A stretch of DNA of 64,000 nt from Rhizobium sp. CCGE531 (GCF_003627795.1 NZ_CP032685.1:124001-188000), one strand, 5' to 3'; positions 36,064 to 43,980 are shown, counted from the stretch's first letter. A program made the numbers and translations. The notes: generated from the sequence alone by a model not told the origin.

Positions 36064-36990
36064 TTATTCGCGAATGGTTTCTCGGGTGGCCGCTCCGCCG
36101 CGGCTGCGGCGGATGCTCGGCAGCGCCAGCATGATGAGCACGAAGAGGCCGGTCGCGAGCTTCAGGTTCGGCGGCGGCATGCCGGCGGCAAGACAGAGCG
36201 AGACGAGCTGGTAGTAGATGATCGAGCCGACGAAGGGCGCCAGCAACTGTCTGAGCACCGTCTGCTTGCCGGTGAAGGCTTCGCCGATCATCAGGGCGGC
36301 AAGCCCGTTGATCAGGATACCGATGCCCATGTTGACGTCGGCAAAGCCCTGCGACTGGACCATCAGCGCGCCGCCGGCGGCGGAAAAGGCGCTGGCGATG
36401 CCGACGCCGCCGATGGTTGCGGCCCAGACATTGATGCCCTGCGCCTCGGCCATGTCGGGATTGGAGCCGACGGCGCGCATGGCCGTGCCCTTTTCCGTCT
36501 TGAAATAGAGATTGAGGGCGATCAACACGATGAGAGCGAGCAGGCCGGCAATGACGATCTTGCTGGCAGGAAAGCCGGGAGTTGTGAAGGGCACCCAGTC
36601 GAATACCGTCGGCGAGCCGAAGACGGAGAGGTTCGATTTGCCCATGATGCCGAGATTGATGCTGTAAAGCATGGTCGACATCAGGATGCCGGCAAGCAGC
36701 GTATGAATGCGGAAGCGCAGATGGATGATCGCCGTACAGCAGCCGGCGGCCAGCCCGACGACGAAAGCGACGGCGATCGCGAGCGGCGGCGCGACGCCGG
36801 CAGCAAGCAAAACGCCGCAGACGCAGCCGCCGAGCGGAAATGCGCCTTCGCTGGTCAGGTCCGGAAAGCTCAGCATCCGGAAGGGGATCATGATGCCGAG
36901 GACGACGAAGCTCAGAATGAAGCTCTGCGCCAGGGTGACGGGAATGAGCGAGACGAAGCTTGAAGCGGTTGTCTGAATGAAATCCATCAT
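36064..36990 (-). CDS. TrpXYZ-like ABC transporter, permease
   Basis: 308 residues with eight or more hydrophobic helices. It resembles the permease of the BPD_transp_2 type found with DUF534-like binding proteins, as in streptococcal TrpXYZ. It has LTSEGAFPLGGCVCG near residue 40 and SNPDMAEAQGINVWAATIGGVGIASAFSAAGGALMVQSQG in the middle, a typical BPD_transp_2 coupling segment. It likely forms a homodimeric channel for tryptophan, kynurenine or a related aromatic solute. The substrate is inferred from the kynureninase next door. It is 4 bp downstream of the ATPase gene. Confidence 0.82.
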   Translation of the reverse strand: MMDFIQTTASSFVSLIPVTLAQSFILSFVVLGIMIPFRMLSFPDLTSEGAFPLGGCVCGVLLAAGVAPPLAIAVAFVVGLAAGCCTAIIHLRFRIHTLLAGILMSTMLYSINLGIMGKSNLSVFGSPTVFDWVPFTTPGFPASKIVIAGLLALIVLIALNLYFKTEKGTAMRAVGSNPDMAEAQGINVWAATIGGVGIASAFSAAGGALMVQSQGFADVNMGIGILINGLAALMIGEAFTGKQTVLRQLLAPFVGSIIYYQLVSLCLAAGMPPPNLKLATGLFVLIMLALPSIRRSRGGAATRETIRE

Positions 36991-36994
36991 GATG

Positions 36995-37774
36995 TCAGCT
37001 CACCAGCAGCATTCGGTCGGTCTTGACGGCGAAGTGGCCGATCAGCTCGGGCACGGTGATGCGCCGCTTGCCTTCCCCGGCAATTTCGAGATGCACGCGG
37101 CCGGCATCGAGCATGATGATGCTGTCGCCGAAATCGACGGCGTGCTGCATGTTGTGCGTCACCATCAATGTCGTCAGCTTCAGCGCCTCGACGGTGCGCA
37201 CCGTCGCCTGCATGACGATATCGGCCGTGCGCGGATCGAGCGCCGCGGTATGTTCATCGAGCAGCAGGACGTCGGGCGAACCGCCGACCGCCATGATGAG
37301 CGACAGCGATTGACGCTGGCCGCCGGAAAGCAGCTCGACCTTGGTATCCAGCCGGTTCTCCAGGCCGAGGCCGAGAACGGCGAGGCGCTCCTTGTAGGCG
37401 ACGAGACGGGCGGCATTCAGGCCGGGGCGAAATCCACGGCTCTTGCCGCGCAGCTCCGCCAGGAGCATGTTTTCGCCGACGGTCATACTGGCGGCGGTTC
37501 CCTTCATCGGATCCTGGAACACGCGGGCGAGGCGCGCGGCGCGCTTGTGGACCGGCATTCCCGTGACGTCGGCGCCATTGATGAGGATCTGACCGGAATC
37601 GAGGCTGAGAGCGCCGGAAATCGCGTTCAGCATGCTGCTCTTGCCGGCGCCGTTCGAGCCGATGACGACGCCGAATTCGCCAGCCTTGAGGGAGAGTGTC
37701 AGGCCGTTGAGCGCGACCTTTTCGTCGGGCTGGCCTCTGTAGAAAACCTTGCGCGCGGATTTGATATCGAGCAT
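36995..37774 (-). CDS. TrpXYZ-like ABC transporter, ATP-binding protein
   Basis: 259 residues. Walker A is GSNGAGKSS near residue 39, the signature reads LLSGGQRQSLSLIMAVGG, and Walker B is VLLLDEHTAALDP near 180, followed by the H-loop in MVTHNMQHAVDFGD. DEH rather than DEP in Walker B and the length are typical of ATPases paired with DUF534 binding proteins. The protein powers the neighbouring permease. It is separated from its binding-protein gene by 191 bp holding a hairpin and an intergenic repeat, which probably lowers its expression relative to the binding protein. Confidence 0.88.
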   Translation of the reverse strand: MLDIKSARKVFYRGQPDEKVALNGLTLSLKAGEFGVVIGSNGAGKSSMLNAISGALSLDSGQILINGADVTGMPVHKRAARLARVFQDPMKGTAASMTVGENMLLAELRGKSRGFRPGLNAARLVAYKERLAVLGLGLENRLDTKVELLSGGQRQSLSLIMAVGGSPDVLLLDEHTAALDPRTADIVMQATVRTVEALKLTTLMVTHNMQHAVDFGDSIIMLDAGRVHLEIAGEGKRRITVPELIGHFAVKTDRMLLVS

Positions 37775-37807
37775 CCGTGCCTCCCCTGCAGTATAGGGTT
37801 ATAAAAT

Positions 37808-37828
37808 GGCGGCGTCCTTGACGCCGCC
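37808..37828 (-). terminator. Attenuator-like hairpin inside the kynurenine transport operon
   Basis: GGCGGCGTC (37808-37816) and GACGCCGCC (37820-37828) form a perfect 9-bp stem with a 3-nt loop. On the minus strand it is followed by ATTTTAT. It lies between the binding-protein gene and the ATPase gene, so partial termination would favour excess binding protein. Confidence 0.72.
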
Positions 37829-37844
37829 ACGGATCGGATTGACC

Positions 37845-37949
37845 CTACAGCGCCGCGCGTCACATGTGACGCGCAAAGGTCGCTGTAGCACTTTAAATCT
37901 GCTGCATAATTTTATCCTTAAATCGATGTCGATTTAAGGAATTATGCAG
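37845..37949. repeat. Rhizobial-type intergenic repeat with nested palindromes
   Basis: Two adjacent dyads are visible. CTACAGCG (37845-37852) and CGCTGTAG (37881-37888) enclose the perfect palindrome GCGCGTCACATGTGACGCGC (37855-37874). CTGCATAATT (37902-37911) and AATTATGCAG (37940-37949) enclose CCTTAAATCGA/TCGATTTAAGG (37916-37939). The layout resembles a repeat I recall between genes in Rhizobium genomes, related in idea to RIME-type mosaic elements. Copy number was not checked. Confidence 0.68.
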
Positions 37950-37965
37950 TAGAAGATGCCGCCTA

Positions 37966-38952
37966 TCACTTCGTGAAGCAATTGCAATCGGCAAGCGAAG
38001 CCGGCACTTCGGCGCCGAATGCCTTCAGCACGGTCTTGTTGATCAGCGGCGCGTGGTCCTCATAGGCCGGAACGGAGGGCTTGATCGTCTTCGGATCGGC
38101 ACCTTTAAGGATCTGCGCGGCGATCTTGCCGGCATTTTCACCGACCTGCTCGTAGTTGACGGCAAAGCTTGCCGGCACGACGCCATTGCGGACCGCGGCG
38201 TCGTCGGAATTGACGATCGGGATCTGTGCCTGGCGGGCAGCGGCGGCAACGGCCGGGATTGCCGGCTGCAGCAGGTTGGAAGCGGGCGTATAGATAACGT
38301 CCGCCTTGCCGGCGAGCGATGCGATGCGCTGCTGGATGTCGTTGACGTTGTCGACGCCGACGGGGACCACTTCGAAGCCGGCGGCTGGAGCGGCCGCCTT
38401 GACCTTGTCGATCAGTGCGACGTCATTGGCTTCGCCCGGATTATAGGGCACGCCAAGGCGCTTGGCATTCGGCAGCAGCTTCTTGGTGAAGGTCAGGATC
38501 GCCGAGATATCCTGCAGGTCGCTCGAGCCAGTGATGCCTACGTCACCCGAGTCCCACGAAGGAACAAGCTTGGCGGCGACCGGATCGGTGACGGCTGTGA
38601 AGACGATCGGAATGCCGGAGCCGGCGAGCGCCTTTTTGGCGATCTGCGAGACGGGAGTCGTGACCGTATACATCAGCTTCGGATGTTCGGACTGCAGCTT
38701 GGCGATCATCTGCGGCACGAGCGACGCGTCGAAGCTCGTGTTGCTCTCGGAGTAGACGACATCCTTGCCTTCGACGAAGCCGTTGTCGGCGAGCGCCTTC
38801 TTGAAGCCGGCGATCGAAGCATTGAGCTGCGGATGTTCGCCGAAATTGGCGATGGCGATCTTGATGGTTTCGGCCGAAGCGGCGGCGGCACTGGCCACGA
38901 CGGCGCCGGCGACCACGAGGCCGGACAGCCATTTGGATGTAGATCTCAGCAT
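37966..38952 (-). CDS. TrpX-like ABC transporter, substrate-binding protein
   Basis: 328 residues. Signal peptide MLRSTSKWLSGLVVAGAVVA SAAAASA precedes ETIKIAIANFGEHPQLNASI AGFKKAL. The mature part is an ABC_sub_bind (DUF534) protein: GIPIVFTAVTDPVAAKLV, GVPYNPGEANDVALIDKVKAAA and INSD-like IVNSDDAAVRNGVV are family features seen in TrpX. It binds the solute in the periplasm for the transporter downstream. The C-terminus DCNCFTK has two cysteines. It is first in the operon and divergent from a GntR regulator across an AT-rich gap. Confidence 0.85.
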   Translation of the reverse strand: MLRSTSKWLSGLVVAGAVVASAAAASAETIKIAIANFGEHPQLNASIAGFKKALADNGFVEGKDVVYSESNTSFDASLVPQMIAKLQSEHPKLMYTVTTPVSQIAKKALAGSGIPIVFTAVTDPVAAKLVPSWDSGDVGITGSSDLQDISAILTFTKKLLPNAKRLGVPYNPGEANDVALIDKVKAAAPAAGFEVVPVGVDNVNDIQQRIASLAGKADVIYTPASNLLQPAIPAVAAAARQAQIPIVNSDDAAVRNGVVPASFAVNYEQVGENAGKIAAQILKGADPKTIKPSVPAYEDHAPLINKTVLKAFGAEVPASLADCNCFTK

Positions 38953-39059
38953 ATTTTCCTCCCGGATGTGACAAGGAGCCGTGTTCCTTCGGCTCTCTTG
39001 CAGGGGATCATAGCGACTGCTGCAAGCCTGTCAAATTCAGATATATGATATGCACTATC

Positions 39060-39106
39060 CATGCCTTTGATATATATATTTCCGTATTTGGGAGTTTTAT
39101 ATATAA
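39060..39106. promoter_or_regulatory. AT-rich repeat region upstream of the GntR gene
   Basis: An AT-rich segment in the gap between the binding-protein and GntR genes. It contains TGATATATATATTT (39068-39081) and the perfect palindrome TTATATATAA (39097-39106). Probable promoter/operator region for both divergent genes; the exact GntR site is not resolved. Confidence 0.4.
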
Positions 39107-39137
39107 TCCGGGCTTTGCGGAGGATGGGACAGGCGGC

Positions 39138-39866
39138 ATGCAGGACACGGATCCGTTGAGCAAGACCGAGGCGGCCTATTGGCTGTTGCGACGCGATATC
39201 CTCAATACGAAGCTTAGGCCTGGCGCATCCTTGCGGCTCGGCGCATTGCGGGAGGCCTATGGCGTCGGCTGGACTCCGCTCCGCGAGGCCCTGTCGCGGC
39301 TGGAAGCCGAGAAGCTGGTGACGGCCGTCAGCAATCGCGGCTTCGCGGTCGCCCCTGTTTCCAGGGCGGAGCTGGAAGACCTGATGCGCGCGCGAATGGT
39401 CATCGAACTGCCGCTGTTCATGGAATCGATCGAGAAAGGCGGTCCGGATTGGGAATCTGCCGTCGTGACAGCGCACTACCGCCTGTCGCGCTGCAAGATC
39501 GTGCCGGATTCCGCTTCCGAGGAGATAGCCGATGAGTGGGATGAGAAGCATTCCGCCTTCCATGCCGCGCTGGTAAGCGCTGCGACATCAAATTGGCTCA
39601 AACGCTTCCAGTCCACCATCACGGATCAACTTCGTCGTCACCACCGTTTCCTCGGTCTGGCGCCGACGCAGCGCGCCACCGCCGGCCTTTCCGCCGGTTA
39701 TGAGAAGGCGGTGGCGGCGCTCAAGGACGCGATGGCGATCGAACATCACACGGCGCTGATGGAGGCCGCCCTCGACCGCGATCTCGAACGCGCCAAGGCG
39801 CTGATGACGGAGCATATCGGCTACACATTGCAGGTCTATATCCGCTCGGAGGATAAGGCCGGGTAG
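39138..39866 (+). CDS. GntR-family regulator (FadR/FCD type)
   Basis: 242 residues from ATG at 39138 (MQDTDPLSKTEAAYWLLRRD). The winged helix-turn-helix (~10-75) has LRPGASLRLGALREAYGVGW then TPLREALSRLEAEKLV. The C-terminal domain (~95-240) is helical FCD-type: HAALVSAATSNWLKRF and HTALMEAALDRDLERAKALM carry the histidines that bind metal in these effector domains. It faces away from the TrpX-like/kynureninase operon, which it probably represses until an aromatic acid inducer binds. A longer upstream reading frame lacks a ribosome-binding site. Confidence 0.84.
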   Translation: MQDTDPLSKTEAAYWLLRRDILNTKLRPGASLRLGALREAYGVGWTPLREALSRLEAEKLVTAVSNRGFAVAPVSRAELEDLMRARMVIELPLFMESIEKGGPDWESAVVTAHYRLSRCKIVPDSASEEIADEWDEKHSAFHAALVSAATSNWLKRFQSTITDQLRRHHRFLGLAPTQRATAGLSAGYEKAVAALKDAMAIEHHTALMEAALDRDLERAKALMTEHIGYTLQVYIRSEDKAG

Positions 39867-40018
39867 CGCCAGCGAGGCGCGATCATGCGTGCTTGCGCCA
39901 TGAAGGATGGCCGATATCTCGTACGGTCGGACTTCGATCGTCTTTTTCAGCCGGCCTAAGGGCTGATAATTGGCAATCAAGCATCGGCCGTCAGTTTCAC
40001 CAGAGCCAATGCGCATGT

Positions 40019-40333
40019 TCATCGAGGTCGCGCGTCGAGTTCGGCGGCGGTGCATCTGAGTTTCAGATGGGTGGTATCCGTCAAATCGAGCTTGTCCCAT
40101 GGCACGATATGACCGCTCGGCCGCTCCTTGAAGCCGAAGGGGCGCAAAATGGTATGGCCGATCGTCGTTGCCGATAATCTCTCGAGCAAGCCCAGAACTC
40201 CGAGGTGATATTCGACGACGACGAAATCTTTTCCCGCGGCTTCCGCTTTGATCTCTTCCAGCCGCCCGATCGGCCGGTCATCTATGTCATGAATCTGCGC
40301 TCCGAGCAGGAGTTCCAGGTGAATCTCCGTCAT
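40019..40333 (-). CDS. PRC-barrel-like protein (second of two)
   Basis: 104 residues from MTEIHLELLLGAQIHDIDDR; GGGAGG lies just upstream and the start overlaps the previous gene by ATGA. The pattern LGAQIHDIDDRPIGRLEEIKAEAAGKDFVVVEYHLG resembles a PRC-barrel strand set, a fold found in RimM and photosynthetic reaction centre subunit H. The rest (IVPWDKLDLTDTTHLKLRC) continues the barrel. No signal peptide or membrane segment. It is last in an operon with another PRC-barrel-like gene, an NRAMP-type transporter and a lipoprotein. Role unknown. Confidence 0.68.
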   Translation of the reverse strand: MTEIHLELLLGAQIHDIDDRPIGRLEEIKAEAAGKDFVVVEYHLGVLGLLERLSATTIGHTILRPFGFKERPSGHIVPWDKLDLTDTTHLKLRCTAAELDARPR

Positions 40334-40695
40334 GACCGTCCTCCCGGAATGCGGCTGAAGATGTGTCGTCTCAGCCATTCCTGTGCCTGTCCGAACGGCG
40401 TCTCGCTATTGTCGACATCGGCTTCGATATCGACACCCACATTCGTGATTTTCGACCATGGGATCCGATAGGGACGCCAACCGTCACCCGCCCGCACTTG
40501 TGGGGAAAGGGCGAGCATCCAGCCATACAGCCGCCGGCTCAGTCTTCGCACCAGCGTCGATGTGCCCATTTCGATGAAGGCGATCTTGAGCCGGCCGCCA
40601 TCTTCGGTCGTAAGCACGATGCCGTCGACTTTTCCGATACGAGCCTGCCGGCGATCGACGACCTGCTTATCGAGAATATCGCGGACAAGATACAT
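40330..40695 (-). CDS. PRC-barrel-like protein (first of two)
   Basis: 121 residues. The start MYLVRDILDKQVVDRRQARI GKVDGIVL and the following DGGRLKIAFIEMGTSTLVRR match a PRC-barrel opening: a hydrophobic strand, a V-D turn and a G-K-V-D-x-I-V strand. The second half (YRIPWSKITNVGVDIEADVDNS) contains a typical P-W-x-x-I strand. It begins 1 bp after the NRAMP-type stop and ends overlapping the next PRC-like gene. Such proteins sometimes act as cytoplasmic partners of membrane proteins, which is a guess here. Confidence 0.72.
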   Translation of the reverse strand: MYLVRDILDKQVVDRRQARIGKVDGIVLTTEDGGRLKIAFIEMGTSTLVRRLSRRLYGWMLALSPQVRAGDGWRPYRIPWSKITNVGVDIEADVDNSETPFGQAQEWLRRHIFSRIPGGRS

Positions 40696-40696
40696 G

Positions 40697-41914
40697 TCAG
40701 CCTCCCAGGATTTCGAGCGGTGTGGTTACAATCGAGAGTAGAAAAGCCATCGCGACGATGAAGATGACGGCGGCATTGCTGATCCAGCCATTTCTGTGCT
40801 CGCCCACATAGGTCGGGTCATTCATCAGGATGAGGAAGGGAACCACGCCGAACGGCAGGCTGAGCGCGGTGAGCGCCATCGAAAAGATGGTGAGCTGGAG
40901 AGGATCCATGCCGACGACGATCGGGATCATGGCAATCAGAAGCGAAGCGGTATAGACGAGGCAGAAGGCGGGATGGTCTTTCGGTTTGGTGTTTTCCGAC
41001 CAATTCCATCCGAAGCCCTGCGCAACCAGATAGGCCTGCGCCAGACTCACCTCGAGGGCGGCGCCAAAGCAGGTGATCCCGAGTGATGCTGCGAAGAGAT
41101 AAAGCCCCCATTTTCCGAAGGCGGGCGTGAGGATCATGGCGATCTGCTCATATCCTTCGATGTCTCCGACCCCTTTGGAAGGATAGATCATCGCGGCCAG
41201 CACCATGATGGCGGCGGTGATGATTGCGCCGAAACTCATGCCGATGATTGCGATCGCGCGATTGGTGCCGAAGTAGCTCTTGTCCCACCCGTCTTCTATG
41301 GCGCCCGAGGAGTAGAAGTAGAAGAGATAGGGAGAGATGACCGCGCCCAAAATTCCGACGACGATGAAACTATAATGCAGCGGATCCTCGCTCGGCAGCA
41401 TCGGCACCACGCCTTTGACGGCTTCGCCCCATGGCGGACCCATGACGAACACCGCGACGACGAAGGAGAGCGCCAGCAGCCCCAGGGACGACATGCCGTT
41501 CTCGATGAGACCGAACGTGCCTCGCCAGAGCAACAGCCAAACGGCAAATGTCACCGGAAGTGACCACCACGAAAATTTCACCCCGGTCAGAAACTGCAGC
41601 GCAAGCGATATGCCGCCGATCTCGGCTGCAAGAACGAGAAGATTGACAACGAATGCTATGGTTACGGTCAGAAGAAAAATGTTGGAGCCGAAGCGGTCTC
41701 GAATTCCGTCGACGATCGTGTAATGGCTGGCGATCGCGAAGCGCCCCGACATTTCAACGAGGAAAATCACGCAGATGGTGCCGAGCACGATGGCCCAGAG
41801 AGGCGCGTATCCATAGGCTGCGCCCGCCTGGCTGGAGGTCGCGATATTTCCCGTTTCAAGAAAGCCGCCGATGCTCGTGATGATGCCCAGCGATATCTGC
41901 AACAATTTTTTCAT
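40697..41914 (-). CDS. NRAMP-family metal transporter, non-canonical
   Basis: 405 residues, ten to eleven helices. The overall NRAMP fold is clear: the first helix ends IGGFLETGNIATSSQAGAAYGYAPLW, followed by EMSGRFAIAS, and a late QAYLVAQGFGWNW. The two metal-site motifs deviate: DPGN of helix 1 reads ETGN (20-23), and MPH of helix 6 reads SPY (194-196 in GAVISPYLFYFYSS). The manganese/iron-selective methionine is therefore missing, resembling NRAMP-related transporters with altered ion choice. Start overlaps the lipoprotein stop by ATGA. Substrate could be another divalent ion. Confidence 0.8.
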   Translation of the reverse strand: MKKLLQISLGIITSIGGFLETGNIATSSQAGAAYGYAPLWAIVLGTICVIFLVEMSGRFAIASHYTIVDGIRDRFGSNIFLLTVTIAFVVNLLVLAAEIGGISLALQFLTGVKFSWWSLPVTFAVWLLLWRGTFGLIENGMSSLGLLALSFVVAVFVMGPPWGEAVKGVVPMLPSEDPLHYSFIVVGILGAVISPYLFYFYSSGAIEDGWDKSYFGTNRAIAIIGMSFGAIITAAIMVLAAMIYPSKGVGDIEGYEQIAMILTPAFGKWGLYLFAASLGITCFGAALEVSLAQAYLVAQGFGWNWSENTKPKDHPAFCLVYTASLLIAMIPIVVGMDPLQLTIFSMALTALSLPFGVVPFLILMNDPTYVGEHRNGWISNAAVIFIVAMAFLLSIVTTPLEILGG

Positions 41915-42294
41915 TGCGCTGCTCGGGAGCCGGCTTTCAATTCGGCTTCGACGCCCCGCAAATCCTCAAGATGTCGTGCAATCGTCTCTGTCCGGCCATT
42001 GACGATATCGTCGTGCGCCGCGCCGATGATTATCACCAGCCGGCCGGCCACGGCGGCCAAATACCGGGGAGATGCCGGGAGTTCCTTCGACAGGCTGCCG
42101 ATCTTGGTTGCGCAGCGCTCCATCGTCAGTGCGCTAAAGCTGTTCGGCACAAGCATTTTCGCCCGTGCTTCCAAGACCATGTCTGCCGTTGCACTCCATG
42201 AAAGTACCGCACGAATTTGGCGTTCGGTTTGTTGTCGTCCATCCGAGCAGGAGGCCATGCTCACAAGCAGCAGGGCGATGATGAAAAATTTCAC
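41911..42294 (-). CDS. Putative lipoprotein of the NRAMP operon
   Basis: 127 residues; GTG start with GAGGA 8 nt upstream. MKFFIIALLLVSMASCSDGR is a short lipoprotein signal with lipobox VSMASC, predicting export and lipid attachment. The mature part is Ala/Arg-rich, with RQIRAVLSWSATADMVLEARA and a helical end. No family recognised. It is first in the operon and coupled by ATGA to the NRAMP-type gene, so a role at the outer face of the transporter or in ion delivery is possible. Confidence 0.6.
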   Translation of the reverse strand: MKFFIIALLLVSMASCSDGRQQTERQIRAVLSWSATADMVLEARAKMLVPNSFSALTMERCATKIGSLSKELPASPRYLAAVAGRLVIIIGAAHDDIVNGRTETIARHLEDLRGVEAELKAGSRAAQ

Positions 42295-42683
42295 AGCAAG
42301 GTCCTCATGGAATGCCGCTCAAGCTCGATATCTCTAATATAATCAAATGGAGGCGCGTGAGTTCCAATATGGGCGGCGCTCGACCGGCGCCTGGACGATC
42401 GCGGCTCCGTGTATGGCTGGCAATTGTCAGGCTCCCGCGCCTTCCGACTACGATTTTGCACGGGGAGGAGGCGCAGAAGCCCTCGATGGTGTTGAGCATC
42501 CCGGTCAGGTGCGATCGCCGTCACCCTCACTCGCCGACATGTTTGGAAGCCGTTGCCGCACGATGCTTGCGGATGGATCGCGCATGCCGCGTCAAGCCGC
42601 GTTCATTTTGCTCAAACGAAGAAAGATTAAGAATTTTCACTTTCGCGCTTGACGATCTTCCTACTGGAAGGTAGGCAAGATGT
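42295..42683. other. Control region between the NRAMP operon and the tetR gene
   Basis: 389 bp between divergent starts. Plus-strand open stretches (for example 42347-42652) have no recognisable motif and run into the TetR promoter, so no gene is called. An AT-rich patch near 42328-42350 and another near 42600-42640 are likely promoters. The operator-like dyad at 42660-42675 is listed separately. Confidence 0.4.
42660..42675. promoter_or_regulatory. Operator-like dyad before tetR
   Basis: CCTACTGGAAGGTAGG is a dyad (CCTAC-N6-GTAGG) 8 bp before the TetR start codon. A closely related sequence lies in reverse before the next gene (43324-43339). Likely the autoregulatory site of this TetR protein. 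Confidence 0.6.
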
Positions 42684-43274
42684 ATGAGCAACCTTTTGAC
42701 GACATCCGACGAAATTCTGGCGTCCGCGCGGACGCTGATCATGAGCGGAGGATACAACGGCTTCAGCTATGCCGATATCGCTGACGTGGTCGGGATCCGC
42801 AAGGCCAGCATCCATCACCACTTTCCGAGCAAGACCGACTTGGTCCGCACGCTTGTTATTCGATATCGCGAGGAAGCCGAGGTGGGTGTGGCGGTCCTCC
42901 AGAGCAACGTGCAGAATGCCTCCGAGCTTCTCAAGACCTATGCCGGCCACTGGTCGAAGTGCATTGAGGATGCAAGCAGGCCTTTCTGCGTTTGCGCCCT
43001 GCTTGCGAGTGAACTGCCGGCGTTGCCGCCAGAAGTCGCGGTTGAGGTGAAAGCCTTCTTCCGCTTCATCTCGACATGGCTGACCTCCATCATGGAACGT
43101 GGCGCCAAGGACGGAACCTTGAAGCTCTCAAGCGAACCCAAGGTTGAGGCCGAGATATTCATGGCTTCGGTCCATGGAGCCATGCTCTCGGCGCGAGCTT
43201 ATGGAGAGCCTGAAGTGTTCGCCACCATTCTGGCGCCCACCTTGCAGCGACTGTCTCCGATGGTCGCTCGATAA
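42684..43274 (+). CDS. TetR-family transcriptional regulator
   Basis: 196 residues. The helix-turn-helix (1-55) includes ILASARTLIMSGGYNGFSYA, DIADVVGIRKASIHHHF and SKTDLVRTLVIRYR, a typical TetR start. The C-terminal effector domain (~80-196) is helical and contains CIEDASRPFCVCALLASELP with three cysteines, which could sense redox or bind metal (inference). A dyad lies directly before the gene and is repeated before the downstream gene, suggesting that it represses itself and the redox operon. It is also divergent from the NRAMP operon. Confidence 0.86.
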   Translation: MSNLLTTSDEILASARTLIMSGGYNGFSYADIADVVGIRKASIHHHFPSKTDLVRTLVIRYREEAEVGVAVLQSNVQNASELLKTYAGHWSKCIEDASRPFCVCALLASELPALPPEVAVEVKAFFRFISTWLTSIMERGAKDGTLKLSSEPKVEAEIFMASVHGAMLSARAYGEPEVFATILAPTLQRLSPMVAR

Positions 43275-43276
43275 AA

Positions 43277-43305
43277 GCTCGGGGCGGAACGAACCCGCCC
43301 CGAGC
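43277..43305 (+). terminator. Hairpin after tetR
   Basis: GCTCGGGGCGG (43277-43287) and CCGCCCCGAGC (43295-43305) form a perfect 11-bp stem with a 7-nt loop, starting 2 bp after the stop. No T-tract follows, but the stem is strong and separates tetR from the redox operon. Confidence 0.68.
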
Positions 43306-43323
43306 AAAACTGTACCTCGAAAA

Positions 43324-43339
43324 ACTACCAACTAGTAGG
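43324..43339. promoter_or_regulatory. Second copy of the TetR operator-like dyad
   Basis: Read on the minus strand, CCTACTAGTTGGTAGT matches the dyad before tetR at 12 of 16 positions, with both CCTAC and GGTAG arms preserved. It lies 12 bp before the DUF5666-like gene, overlapping its likely ribosome-binding region (GTAGGAAG). Confidence 0.6.
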
Positions 43340-43350
43340 AAGATATCAAC

Positions 43351-43980
43351 ATGATCAAGATCATTCTCCCCGCGCTCGTGCTGGGGCTGTCCAGCATCTC
43401 CTCGGCGACGGCTCTAGTCTCGTCCGCCTATGCCGACGATATGAAGGCCGAACAGGTCCATGTCCGAGGCCGCATCGTCAACTACGCCGGCTCTACTCTC
43501 AAGGTGAAGACGCGCGAAGGAAAGACCCTCGACGTCGCGCTCGCTGACGGCTGGAAAGTTTCGAGCGTCGCAAACGCAAAGGTAACTGACATCAAGCCCG
43601 GCGACTTCGTCGGCATCGCGTCCTCGCCGAAAGAAGGCGGCGGTGACGGGGCTCTTGAAGTGCTCATCTTCCCGCCGGCGTTGAAAGGTGCGGGTGAGGG
43701 CAGTTACGGTTGGGACCTTAAGCCCAACAGCAGCATGACCAATGCTACCGTGGCGGATGCCGTTAAAGGCGTCGATGGCCGGACAGTCACCGTCTCCTAT
43801 CATGGCAAGGAAAAGAAGATCTCTATCCCGGACGGCACCCCCGTCGTGACCTTTGCGCCGGCGACCAAGGATGATCTCATTCCCGGTGCCATTGTCTTCA
43901 TCCCGGCCGAGAAGGCTGCGACCGGCCCGATGGCCCATCAGATTCTCGTCGGAAAGAATGGCGTGGTTCCGCCCATGTAA
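43351..43980 (+). CDS. Exported DUF5666-like protein
   Basis: 209 residues with signal peptide MIKIILPALVLGLSSISSAT plus ALVSSAYA. The mature part is a chain of short strands (VHVRGRIVNYAGSTLKVKTR, KPGDFVGIASS, GRTVTVSYHGKEKKISIPDG, IPGAIVFIP), resembling DUF5666-type beta-barrel modules. The function is unknown; the proteins are periplasmic. Context: an operator-like dyad precedes it and a cytochrome b561 gene and molybdopterin oxidoreductase remnant follow, so it probably belonged to a periplasmic redox unit. Confidence 0.7.
   Translation: MIKIILPALVLGLSSISSATALVSSAYADDMKAEQVHVRGRIVNYAGSTLKVKTREGKTLDVALADGWKVSSVANAKVTDIKPGDFVGIASSPKEGGGDGALEVLIFPPALKGAGEGSYGWDLKPNSSMTNATVADAVKGVDGRTVTVSYHGKEKKISIPDGTPVVTFAPATKDDLIPGAIVFIPAEKAATGPMAHQILVGKNGVVPPM

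Noticed and set aside
42312..42674. Plus-strand open frames between the NRAMP operon and tetR
   Set aside because: No motif, no good ribosome-binding site, and the end overlaps the operator-like dyad; treated as control region.
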